From NCBI RefSeq assembly GCF_905115235.1, contig NC_051851.1, forward strand, positions 151,604,692 to 151,668,691: a stretch of 64,000 nucleotides of DNA, written 5' to 3'. Below are positions 22,183-33,479 of the stretch, in pieces (the first letter of the stretch is position 1; each line of letters begins with the position of its first letter). Position numbers and translations under genes: made by a program. The notes under the pieces were generated by a model. It did no database searches. It saw only the letters and a program-made list of their open reading frames with translations, and was not told where the DNA came from. This stretch comes from Hermetia illucens. Its lineage: Eukaryota; Arthropoda; Insecta; Diptera; Stratiomyidae.

Positions 22183-25100
22183 ATGTCACAGGAACAGGTT
22201 GTTGATACGCAAAGGGCGACCGAGAGCCAGTGCTCGATCTGGAGCACTATGGAAAGTCAGCCGATCGAGCCCATCGTGTGGGGCCGCTTGTACGGGAAAA
22301 ATGTGCACATCAAGTCATTGGGTACGAGGTTTCAAGTTATACATTCAAGTCCGTCCTCTGAGAATTTCGGTAACATAATTTCGAATTTGTTACAAAAGTC
22401 ACTGTTCAGCCGATCGCAGGTTGGGGATGATTTCGTAATTTCTCTTTGCGTTTCAGATTTATGCGTTGAGAATTTCACAGTGGGACGGGCGGAGGACAAC
22501 AACTTGACCCTGAATGAAGGCAATGTTCCGCACAAGATCTGGTGTCGGGTCTCCAACAAACATTTCGAGATATCGCGCGAGCGGGGAGACCTTTCGAAAC
22601 CTGTTTACATCCAGGTAAGTGAGGATCCGATTTTAAGATTAATTTGCGTTGTAGCATGAATTTTAATTGGCGAGGACAGGTTGCGGTGATTAAAAGTGAA
22701 GCACGGACCTGCCTGCATCTTTGAAAAAATGCTCATTGTAATAATGTACGGAATAAAACGAAGACTGCGGCATTAGTAGAACTAAGTTTAGTTAAACTAT
22801 TTCTAATATTGCCAGGATAAGTCCATTTGGGGCTTGATAATTACTTTTAACTGCTAAAAGTGATTGAAAAACTGCAATTTTCATTGTTATCTTAATTACA
22901 AATTAACCTTATTACTTCGTTAATGATGTTTTTCGACATGCGCCCCCATCCCTGCGAGATCACCGTAAAGTATGACTTCGCAAAGAAGGGCTTCGTCTGC
23001 ATCGACACGTTCAAAATACCCTTCTCTTCTGCTTTTCGGGTTTGAGCCTTTTTCTTATTGCAGCAATTGTTGCGTTTATGGTGCACCAATTTACTTCCGA
23101 CCGCTGCATCCCCTCCACAAGGGGATCCCTCGAGCCCATCCACCCTCTACACCTCTCATAACTGCAGACTGCTCCGAATCTCTGGCCATTCCTCTCCTTA
23201 CGCCTTCCTTGGTTGAGTTCCTTATTGGTAATCTTGACCCTAATGTCGGACCTGGCCCCGATGCGCTTCCTAACCTCTTCCTCCTTAACTGTAGGAAACA
23301 CATTTCCCTCCCCTTGAGTATAATCTACAACAAAAGTCTAGATGAATGCTACATTCCCCGTCTCTGGAAAGAAGCCTATCATCCCCATCCTCAAGAGCGG
23401 AGACCCTTCTCTTGCTGTGAACTACAATCCATCTGTCTTCTTTCCTCTTGCTCTAAAATCCTGAAAAAATACGTCAACGACTGGTTGACCGCGCACTTCG
23501 GTCACCTCATTGTCAAAAAGCAGCATGGTTTCGTGAAGCATAGATCTACGGCTTCAAAGCTTCTGGTCTTTACCAACTTTGTTGCTAAATGCTTTAATTC
23601 ACGACAGGAGGTACATGTTATTTATACCCATTTCTCCAAAGCCTTGGATACCGTTGACTATAACATTCTCCTCGCTAAACTTTCATTACTCAACTTCCCT
23701 CCCTCAGTCATCTCCTGGCTTCCTTCCTATCTCTCATACCGTTCCTGCAAAGTTTCTTTTCATGGTTACTCATCTCGTTCCTTCTCTCCTTCGTCTGGTG
23801 CTTCCCAAGGCTCTATACTTGGCCCGCTACTCTTCCTGTTTTTAAGGTTTTGTGTGAAACAAAACCTTATTAGAATCGAGTTTGTCCATCTGTCTGTCTG
23901 TCTGTCTATCACACCCGATTTATTCGGAAACGGCTAGACCGATTGTCACGAAAATTAGTGAGAGTATGTAATCTGGTGTTCCCTTTACATGCAGTAAGTG
24001 GCGCCATGTTGTGTTAAGTTGAGGGGGACATGTGAATTTCCGGGTGCAAATTTTTTTTTTTCACAGAATGTGAGGTATCAACTGAAATCTCAATTAGTAC
24101 TTTTCAAAACTGGTTCAATATTTGATATTGGGTGAAACATAGGGGAGTGAGGGCTCAAAATATAACCCCCAAAAAGTGTAACAGGTCTCGTTCTCAGAAT
24201 CTATCCAACCAAAAAATCTGACAAAAATCACAGTGGTTTATCTCTACGAAATCTAGGCCTCAAAATATCCGGTTCCGATATCTGCACAAATAAAGTTAAT
24301 AATAGTATATTCCCACATTTTTTTAAATTTACCTGGCATCCTTTGCGTACGTTGAAATTTCAACAACCTTTTCCTATTCTCTCAGTGGACAACCTCTTTC
24401 ACTACTGACCTCCTTCAAAGACCTGGGTGTAATATTCGACGATAAACTTCGTTTCAATTCCCACTTCGTTGACATCATCAATAGAGCTTCCAAAATGTCT
24501 GGTTTTATTCTACGTTCCTTCGCTCTTCAATTACCTTGTTAGAAACATCCTTGAATATTGCTGTGTAGTCTGGTCCCCCTTCCGCATTGGGGACTGCCGC
24601 GCTCTTGAAGTTGTACAACGCAAATTCACCCGGACCCTCTTTTACAAAAAGAACCTTCCACGGGTAGATTATCCATCACGACTCCGCACCCTCAATCTCC
24701 CCTCCCTACAGCAACGCCATATTGAATTTTGTTTTCTGTGCATTGTCCTCATTAAATAAATAAATTAAAAAGATTATGGAATCCGACAGCTACTTTGAGG
24801 GTGCCCCTGAACCTTCTTTCCAGACAAACACACCATCATATATATTGTTCCACAGGAGGGGTCCCGATACGGCATCTTGGGGAACATCTGTCGTCGCACG
24901 GTATTCGTTCGACCTTTGCCCGTGTCGTACCAGACAAGCGATTTCGGCTGACAGAACTAAGTAACCAGAGACAGTCAGTTTAGTTAAAATGAATTTAATT
25001 CATCAACCGTATTTATCGTGTTGCCATCTAGCGTCACCAGTGCGCAGCACTTACCAACGGACTCACCGAAGACCATACTATCGCTCTGATAGGAGGTGGT

Positions 25101-28100
25101 CTGTGTTAGCTCGATAAATAGAAGCAACCTATGGCACAGATTGTCCCGTTGACGATGGTAGGTTTTCCTATGTGACGGCTGTAGTTTTTTTATTTATTTT
25201 TATTTACATTCTGGGCCTAAGCGAATTTAGATGGTGGGACTCCTGAGAGTACTCCTCTCCCTCTTGCCACATTTATGGCAATGTGCTTTCGTACTCTGGG
25301 AAATCTACCGTATGATCCAGTTGTCGCTCGACAGTGGGGGAGCTATCTTGCTGATCGAACGGTAGATAGACTGAGTAACCCGCCCAGAAATATTGATGAG
25401 CATTGGTGGACCGACATCACAAATGCTCTTTTCTCGGGTGTTATAGAGGTCGTCGGCCACGTCCCAAAGAGACGTCATAAAATCTGGCTAACTGAAGAAA
25501 TGTGGAAGTGGGTCGATGAACGGAAGGGGTTGAAGGCTCTACTGACCGCTGCGGATAATAGCGGGCGTAACACGCTCAAACTCCGATACCGAGCAAAATC
25601 CGGAGAAATTCGTGGCAAGAGAGAATTTACTATTGCACTGGTCAGGGGGGCAGAAGATGCAGCGGATCGCAATAATTTCAGAACTAAACCGCCTCACGAA
25701 ATTATTTCAATGCCTTCAAACCGAGTAAGTTCGTTGGGCTTGACGGTCTCCCCGCAAAGTTATTTATCGCTACAGATTTGCTACTTCCACTCGTACGAAA
25801 GTTTTGGAAATCTTAGACCGTTCCCAGAGAATAGAAGAAGGGGATGATCGTTAAGATCTCAAAGAAGGGGATCCGCTTTGAATGGCAATTGAAGGGTTAT
25901 CTGCGTGAACCCTCTTGTCGATAATAAAAAAATAATCCTGAAACGCATCAAAGAACACCTCGAAAGCTTGGTGGACAGAGAGCAGACTGGATTCCGCTTG
26001 AGATCCTCCTGTATTGACCACATCAACATCCCGTGGATCATTTTAAAACACTTCGACTACGCTGATGGCATTTGTTTACTCTTTCTCTGATTCTGGATTT
26101 GGAAAGAAAGGGGAGTTGGACTCAAGACAAACACCAATGAAAGCAAGGTTCTTAGTCTGACAGATTATAGTGCTCCCTCTCTTAATGGGCAGAGCATCGA
26201 GGGCGTTGATCAAATTGTATATCTAGGAAGTGTGGTTTCTGCGGACGGTGCCACCGAACTGGATGTTTTCCGACGCATTAACAGCGCTAGATCCGCTTTC
26301 GTTGCCCCGTCTAAAATCTGCAAATGCAGTTATCTCAATACCAAGCTCAAGTAAAGACTCTTTTGTGCTAGTGTCCTTTCTGTGTTGCTATATGGGAATA
26401 GTACATGGTAAGTGAACTCCACTGTTAACCAAAAGCTCCCAGCTATCATGGAAGTATCCTGGCCTGACAATATCTCAAACGAAGAACTTGGTCAGCGCGC
26501 AGGTCTGGCACTCGTACGCACTGTGATCGGGCGTATCAGTGAATAGGTCACACATTAAAGAGGGGCGCCAATTGCTGCTGGCTACGCCATGCAGTACAAT
26601 CCACTCTCCCAAGATCACTGAGGAGTGTGTCGCCCCAAAGGCACTTGGCGCAGTCGTGGGAGGTGGTGGAGGATATTTCAGGTAACCGTCAGCGATGGCG
26701 AGTAGGTGTGGTTGACGCGCTATACCCCACGAAGGGGAGAAGGGCAACCATATTAGCAGTGCCCCGTGAGTGGTGGCTGATTCCTGAATGCACTCAAGGG
26801 CTTTCTTGTTTGTCGTAAAAAGCGACTAAGAGGGATAGAAATTGGTGGGCTAGCAAGCTATGATTTTTTAGACTTTACTTCTTCTGAAATGTTAATAATG
26901 CCTTCAACAGGAACTCACCTTCACCGCAACGACCTTTGGTTATTGAAAACGGCTTATGGAATTTGAAATGTGCGCGTGCTCCTTCGACAACGGTAACTAG
27001 GATCCTCAGAATCTTTGCTTTCTCCAATCCGAGTTAAAATTCCAACGATCTAAGCTGAAAATTCTGAGCCTAGACAAATTGAAATGGTGAGACTCTGAAG
27101 AGTGATCTTCTTCCCCATGCGGTAATGTGCTTTTGTACTCTAGAAAGCCAGGTGGCAGCAGATGCCAATCCAGATTCGGATTTTTACTAACAGCTATCCG
27201 CATGTGCACTCTCCTGACCTGGGAATCGACTGCTGATGCTCCATTCCAGGTTAAAGAACATGACAACTACTTCCGCATAGTGGAGAAAGATGCTTTCTGT
27301 GAGCAATTACATGCAGTTTAGAAGAGGCCAAGGTAGCAGGTAGACTAAAAAGTTTAGGCTAACATAAAACAAATTTTTTTTTATAACATTTGATTTGATT
27401 CTTCGAGAGGGATTAACGATGGTAGCGGTCATGCAATTTTTAGATACCATTATTATAAAAAGATTTGCCTTTAGCTTCAAAATAGGCCTCAGTTTCGGTC
27501 ATAACCTATTCATCGGGGCTAAATTTCTAGCCATAGTTTTCATTGATTTGTAACACTGTGCATTGTCTTGACCAACAGGGTTTTCCCAAAATTTCATCTT
27601 TCAAACGCTCTAAAAACGCTAAGGGATAGTCGCTGTTGATGGTTTTTCCCTTCTCAAGATAATAATAGTAATCGCTGGTGCAAAAATCCAATTGGATCAG
27701 AGCCATGAAGTGTGTTAGAGCACTTCATTCAAGACCGTAACGGCACACTACAGGATTACAGTCCCCTTTAGGAGGCAATGTGGTTAGCATTGCGCTCGCC
27801 CGATATTATTGCTCTGGTTTGACTTAGGTACTCATGAGCCGACTGGTATCCGGTAGATTTTACAGTTCGCATAGTAAATTGAAGCACCCCCACTTGTCCG
27901 TCTATATACATGCGGGATCACCATGAAGTATTACTTTGCAGAGAGAGGTCTGGTCTTCACTAAAACGTCAAATCACGCGTCCGTCTCGCTTTTCGAGCTT
28001 GATAATATGCTTCGGGTTATTGTGTGTGAAGCAGCACATCCTTCGTAAGAAACTTGTGACACCAAACCTTAAAAAAGATTATCTCTTGCTTACCAATCCG

Positions 28101-31100
28101 GAAGTTGAAAGCATCGTTTTGGCTGCAATTGGCCGCTTCTGTTTTTTTGTCCGCAGGTTTCAGTCCAATCATTTTTAACAATGGTTTGATGGCATGAATG
28201 GTTCCACAAATATCCATCCAGGGCCAAGTCGTCCGTAAAACTAATCAACATTGCTTTTTCCACCACGCGAAGACCAAGCACTCCATCATACATATTTCTT
28301 CATAGAAACGGAACACTGCTGCCGCAACGTATTCTTTCTGCCCGTTTACTGTTTGATACCAGAGAAGCCTATTCGAACATTTTGGGCCTAGGTGAACTAA
28401 AATGGAACCCTAGAAAGTGTTTTGTATTATGAGTTTTTTGCGGATTTTGACTGCAAGATTCCGGCCCAGATTAAGGAGCATCACATCGGAATATTGCTAT
28501 GCACCATGGGGGACTTTTCACTGGAGAAGGATGCATCTATGAGCAATTATACGCAGTTCAGGAGCGGCTTTCTAAAGGTGATATTGTGATCGTGATGGAG
28601 GAGCTGAATGCCAAAGTGGACTCTGGCAGCACCTTGCTCGGACATGCGTTAGGAAGATACGGTCTTGACGGCCGTGAAGATAATGGTGGGATTTCAGCTG
28701 ACTGACGCCGTACAAGCAATCAGATTTGCCACTTTGCGATTAGCAGTTCAATATCGACCGCTTATATGTTCCAACTGTTTTGATCGCCTGAGAACATTGG
28801 GCAATCATAAAAAATACTCTTTTCTCGGGTAATACGCAGGTCGTCGGCCACGTTGCGAAAAACCATCATAAGATTTGGCTAACTAACTAACTAGTATGCG
28901 CACGGCAAAAGGGAATTTTTTATTGTGTTCGCCAGGGAAGCGCAATGGTATCTGAACCGTGTACCGCACCACAAGAGAAATTTCATGTGGTCGCAAACCT
29001 TGGAAACCTGATGGTCCTGTAGAGTTCCTTAGATCGGTGACGAATATACGAAAATCCTGGGAATTCGATACTTTTAGCAAAAAGCGGAAGGAGGTAATGA
29101 TCGTTAAGATTCCAAGGGTGCCAATGTTCCCGCATCCCTGGTCTGTGATTACAACGGCTGGAACATCAATGTGCGGAATCCAGAGGGCCTCAGCACATGA
29201 TTCTGCTGTAATTTCCTTCAATTTTATTGCTTTACGCAAAGGAGCTACAATGTCGAAGTGTAACAGTGGAAAATTTTTGTCAACATAGCTGCTTACACTT
29301 TTGGCCTGCGATGTACCTTCACCTTTTCGGAGATCTTGCAGCAGACAGTGCAGTGCAACTGCATGCTCTGAAGAACTATCACCTTTCTGGGCGGCATGTT
29401 GATCTCTGAGTCAACGATTAAATTATCTTTACCGGACAGATGTTGGATGTCCGAAGTGAAATGGTTGATATGGGTATCGGTCAAAGTTGGCGAGGGGATG
29501 CTTTGTCAGGCTTTTGCCGTAAGTCAAAAGTGAAAGGATATCAGGCGGCGGGGGGGGGCGGGGGGAGGGGGGGTGTATTTGATGTTCAAAAACGCGATTA
29601 ATAGTTCCATTCAGCGGGATTCAACTGCTTCGAGAAAAAATTCAATCGCTGCCAGCTTTGGGTCGACAATATTGTCAAAAATATTGGAAAAAGAATTGTT
29701 GTTCGTTGAAACGATGATGAGGTTGAAATTTTCCCTGGCGGTTTAAGAGAAGTTGTGAGGCTTATCAGGGACCTATGCTGTGTATTCTGCATAATGCAGA
29801 CAAAAAAGAGTGTGCAGAGCTGGATTTTGTTCCTTTTCATCTTCAGTCAACAATTACGAAAAAAGTGTCCATGACAAAAAGCCAAAAGTCAAATTCCACT
29901 TTGGGCTTAAAATTTTTCTGAAATTTTACACATGGCTTCTTGGACCATCATATGTCGCCCTGATAATAGCTATCCATTTTTCCGGGATGCCTCTCCAGCG
30001 TAGAGTATTCCAAATATACTTCTTGTTGACGTCGCGAATGCTTTTCCGAAATCAATGAAAAACAGATGGAGTAGTGATTTAAGTTCACCGTGGTCTATTT
30101 ATTTTAAATTTGGGTACTCAATCCAAAAATGGGTCCCAAGACCAAAAAAGGATAAGAAAGTGTCTCTCCATTGGTCGGATGGATTAGGTGGAGATTCGGG
30201 ACTCCTCAATCTTTACAATAAAATTCCTTTAGTCAAGCCTAAAATGGTTTTCACTCTGGTCATAATTCTGACGTATGATTGCGAATTGATATAAAGGAAC
30301 GATCAACATCTGGGAATCACTTCGGTCATGTTGCTCCCAGGGCAGAGGTGACGCAATATATCTACGTTGTTTCAGACCCCGACCAACGAAGAACAGGTGT
30401 ATTTCCATTTTCATAATCGTCGCGTTTTCTTCTTTCAGGAGAAATTTGTTGTGACGAAGGAAGTGATCAATTTAATTTTCAACGCTATTTCTAGATGGTC
30501 ATATAGAAACAAATCATTTCTTGTATGTACAGGGACTTCAGTGTTTTTAGGTTGTGTGTATTCATTCTTCGGAAATGTTGAGTACAATATTGTGAGATTA
30601 GGACCGTCTTATACACACCCTTTGATCAAAAAGTCCCGGAAATTTTTACTGAAACAAAAGCAACTTAATTTTCCGGCAAATTACTTTATCTTCTTCAAAA
30701 AAACATCCATCTGAAGTAGCACACGTGTGCCAGCCTTTCACGCCTCCCCCGGCTGGTAGGCCGCCAAATTAATGGCCTTTAGCTACTTTGTCACATTCTG
30801 CTTTTTTGGGTTTCAGTTCGTTTGATTAGTCGCTTCAGAAATCATGCCCTCAACAACCATCTTTCGATGCTGGTTTTGCTGATAATTCAAACCTTTTGGA
30901 TCAAGTCAGAACGTCTCATACGCAAAATTTTCACCACTATGTGCTGAGCGCCGTGGATGGGTGACTGGAATAAGGTAATTCTCCTACTGTACGGCCACTT
31001 TTAAGTTGACCGATTCAAACAGATGCCCGGCAGATAATAATGTTTTCTAGTCTTACCTCTCGACAATGATTGCTCACAACTTGAAATTCACAGTTTGCGC

Positions 31101-32780
31101 ACTATCATCTGTTGATTAAAGTTTTATAAATAAATACAACCCCCTTACTTACAGGACTTCTCGCGCAATGGGACTTTTTTAAATGGTGAAATTATTGGGA
31201 AGAATAAGAAACGTATACTTCAGGACGACGACGTCATATCAATAATACGGGCAGATTGCAAAGGTTTGAACCATCAATTTATACCTACAAACCGTTGACA
31301 TTCATCTCCTTTGTATTTTTCTGATTCTATCATTTGCAGCCTTCGTCTTCAAAGATTTAGGTCCGAATAATTCATCTGGCATTCCTGACGAAATTTGCAA
31401 TAACTATTTCATAAGTGCCAAGTTGGGGTCGGGTGCATGTGGCGTTGTACGCTTGGTGTACAACAGACGTACATGCATCAAGTATGCAATGAAGCAAGTG
31501 AAGAAGAATATATTGAGCGAATGTGCTACTATTACCAATGCCAAAAATTCATCGAAAGTCCTAAATGAAGCGCTAATCATGAAGGAGTTAGAACATGTAA
31601 GTTTTTGGGAGAGAGAAAAAATCTTTTACGTTTTCTTTTTTTTTTTATGAAAAATTAATTCACTACATTTTCCGCTTCTTCTACTTTTTCGAGCGATATT
31701 TCGTATTTACTTCAATTTGCCATTTTATTTGTGTTAATCAATTAGTCTCCTTTCCCTACATTTCTTCCCAACTCAGCCATGCGTTATTAAAATGCATGAC
31801 ATTGTCGATAAGCCAGACTCAGTGTACATGATTTTGGAATTCATGAAAGGCGGCGACTTACTTACACGCATCGTTTCCAAAAAAAGATTGTCTGAACGAA
31901 TCTCCAAATTATTTTTCTACCAAATGTGCCATGCCGTTAAATATTTGCATGATAAAGGTATTTTTTGTGTGCTTTTTTTCGCAATCGTATTATTGCTTAC
32001 ATTTGCTCCTCTTTTCGAAAGGAATAACTCATCGCGACCTAAAACCTGATAATGTACTGCTTGACACTCACGATGACGAAACTTTATTGAAAGTTTCAGA
32101 TTTTGGATTAAGTAAATTTGTCAACAATGATTCGGTGTTGAAAACGCTTTGTGGAACTCCACTCTATGTCGCTCCAGAGATTTTGTTGAACAGTGGAAGG
32201 GGATCGTATACCAAAAAGGTGGATATTTGGAGCTTGGGTGTTGTACTTTTCACATGGTAAGTTGAAGAATTCTTATCTTTCTTATCATTAGTATCTGATG
32301 TATTAATAGATTCTGTTAGCTCTTGAACTTTTCACTCATCTTTGAGATAGAATGGTCGAACCATCCTATCATGTTAGCTTGTTTTTGTATTTAGTACTTT
32401 TCGCATGACTGAAGTGTACATTTTATAGACGAATATTATCCATTCGCTATTCCAGTCTAAGTGGCACTCTGCCATTCTCCGAAGACTACGGCACTCCTGT
32501 AGCGGAGCAAATAAAGAAAGGTGATTTTAGCTTCACGCACTCAGCATGGCGCTCGGTATCTCAAGTCGCAAAGACGCTAATCATGGAAATGCTAACAGTA
32601 AACTATAATCAGCGTCCAAACATTGACTACATTCTCAGGCACAAGTGGCTAAAAGATCCCGAAGTTGTTCGACTCGGACGCAATCTCATGAAGGAGCAAA
32701 TGACAAAGTCTGCCGCACCAGAACCAAATTCGGACAATGAGAATTTTCTGGAACCGCCAGTAAAACGACGTAGATGCTGA
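22183..32780 (+). CDS. lok: Checkpoint kinase 2 (Chk2 / Loki), serine-threonine kinase
   Basis: DNA-damage kinase acting below ATM/ATR in the nucleus. Seven exons are in frame: 22183-22321, 22457-22614, 31155-31263, 31340-31596, 31777-31957, 32022-32256, 32456-32780, for 467 residues (Loki is close to 460-476). The N-terminus carries an SQ/TQ cluster (T9-Q, S15-Q, S25-Q), the usual ATM target. The FHA domain spans about 30-135 ([22 protein letters not shown]). The kinase domain shows GSGACGVV (165-172), the ATP lysine K187, HRDLKPDN (285-292), DFG (308-310) and APE (332-334). All catalytic residues are present. The C-terminus ends in a basic PVKRRRC, a likely nuclear signal. The ATG at 22183 is chosen since an in-frame GTG further up is not a eukaryotic start. 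Intron 2 is 8.5 kb of transposon debris splitting the FHA domain. Confidence 0.96.
22950..24770 (+). mobile_element. LINE-C copy (CR1/Jockey-group) in Chk2 intron 2, split by a hairpin-headed repeat
   Basis: One long open frame (to about 23840) gives reverse-transcriptase blocks: [105 protein letters not shown]. After a 520-bp insert (23841-24360) the C-terminal part resumes: [71 protein letters not shown]. The segment that would hold YADD is missing at the insertion point. The tail is AATAAATAAATTAAAAA. The sequence at 22955-23060 resembles 27915-28020, so it may be a separate repeat in front of the LINE. Confidence 0.8.
23841..24360 (+). repeat. Hairpin-headed short interspersed repeat, copy 1
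   Basis: It opens with a perfect hairpin: AAGGTTTTGT (23844-23853), loop GTGAA, ACAAAACCTT (23859-23868). A TCTG tetranucleotide tract follows near 23885-23910, then TCACACCCGATTTATTCGGA and about 440 bp of AT-rich sequence. The body matches 47428-47860 over most of its length, and the hairpin arm plus CTGTC tract recur on the minus strand at 39330-39535. No coding capacity. Whether it is a Helitron-related (DINE-like) or other non-autonomous element I cannot tell. Confidence 0.7.
24770..25195. other. Chk2 intron 2: no recognisable feature
   Basis: Between LINE-C and LINE-B. Short open frames in moderately GC-rich sequence, probably old transposon sequence; nothing identified. Confidence 0.4.
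25195..26830 (+). mobile_element. LINE-B copy with internal deletions, Chk2 intron 2
   Basis: The pieces read [20 protein letters not shown] and [20 protein letters not shown] (region between endonuclease and reverse transcriptase), then [20 protein letters not shown], a jump to [40 protein letters not shown] and [20 protein letters not shown]. The C-terminal end (26585-26830) contains [20 protein letters not shown]. Most of the palm domain is deleted. Confidence 0.75.
27000..27350 (+). mobile_element. LINE-B endonuclease scrap
   Basis: The sequence around 27040-27140 (GAAAATTCTGAGCCTAGACA, then GGTAATGTGCTTTTGTACTC) repeats that at 25210-25310 in the larger LINE-B copy. It continues with a partial endonuclease frame ([20 protein letters not shown]). 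Truncated at both ends. Confidence 0.55.
27655..27875 (-). mobile_element. tRNA-derived SINE, head-truncated second copy
   Basis: The minus strand matches the body of the SINE at 3433-3740: TGAAGTGCTCTAACACACTT, the block around CCGTAACGG, GGTACTCATG.., and the ATT tail (TAATAATAG on the plus strand near 27660). The tRNA head with boxes A and B is missing. More diverged than the first copy. Confidence 0.75.
28020..28295 (-). mobile_element. R1-type LINE reverse-transcriptase scrap
   Basis: The minus strand reads [25 protein letters not shown], then [22 protein letters not shown] in another frame. This corresponds to the FADD motif and following helix of R1-clade reverse transcriptases, as at 7540-7650. 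Confidence 0.6.
28300..29240 (+). mobile_element. LINE-B copy: endonuclease and start of reverse transcriptase
   Basis: [14 protein letters not shown], then [40 protein letters not shown] give the endonuclease. [20 protein letters not shown] and [11 protein letters not shown] follow from the beginning of the reverse transcriptase. Frames shift several times. Lies in Chk2 intron 2. Confidence 0.7.
29543..29573 (+). repeat. Guanine-run tract (possible G-quadruplex)
   Basis: Runs of nine, six, four or more and seven G broken by single C or A bases, in an otherwise AT-rich intron of Chk2. Four or more adjacent G runs could form a G-quadruplex in DNA or in the pre-mRNA. Such runs are also a common place for assembly error. 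Confidence 0.6.
29574..31154. other. Chk2 intron 2, right part: LINE-B scrap and unassigned sequence
   Basis: 29930-30100 on the minus strand matches the LINE-B reverse transcriptase also seen at 9410-9520 (TTTTCCGGGATGCCTCTCCA on the plus strand against TTTCTCCGGAATGCCCCTCC). The 115-codon open frame at 30367-30714 has no recognisable family. The remainder up to the splice acceptor at 31153-31154 looks like ordinary AT-rich intron. Confidence 0.5.
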
Positions 32781-33189
32781 AATCCAAATGAAACAAGTGT
32801 TCAAATCAAGTTAGAAGGATTAGAAGGGACGTTTAAGTTTCGAAATTTTGTTAGGTGTCCTTTGAATTTGTTTAACCAAATCTCAATTGTTCAGTTTGTT
32901 GAAAAGTTGTTTATGTTTGAATTGTGATGATGACCCAAGTCTGCCATTGAAATAGTGATTGAAATTCAAAGCAAAGTTCCTCTTCCTTCAGTTGTTTATC
33001 GAAAGTATTTCCTTTGTTTTGTTTCATGTGGTCAGCGTCGCGTTACCTATTTTGACTGTGACTATATTTGTTAGAATTCGAGTACAAAAAATTATATTTT
33101 GATATTAAGTGAATGTATTTTTATATTCTTATAAGAAATGTAGTGCCATGAATCGATTAAGTTCATGGAAAATATGTAGTTATGCAATG

Positions 33190-33195
33190 AATAAA
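33190..33195 (+). promoter_or_regulatory. Polyadenylation signal of Chk2
   Basis: AATAAA lies 410 bp after the Chk2 stop codon. The sequence between is AT-rich with no open frame and is the likely 3' untranslated region. Confidence 0.65.
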
Positions 33196-33479
33196 GTTCT
33201 ATTCTGAAGTAAGTCAAATTGTTCCCCTTTTATGCAGATGTATGGGTATATCTAGCGTCCCTTTAGAATAGATTTTATTCCAATTTAAGCGAAGCGTAGA
33301 CGATAGCATAGATACGTCCCTTAATGTTTCATCGAAGATGCGGCACCCCGTCTAGTTTTAGTTTAGTTTTTCTATAACTGAAAGAGCTAAAATTCAGCAT
33401 AACTTATGAAATGGTTCCAAAGAGGTTCAGCGTAAACTGTCCTTAGGTAAGACCACATGGTTAACTGAGGCCAATTTCA

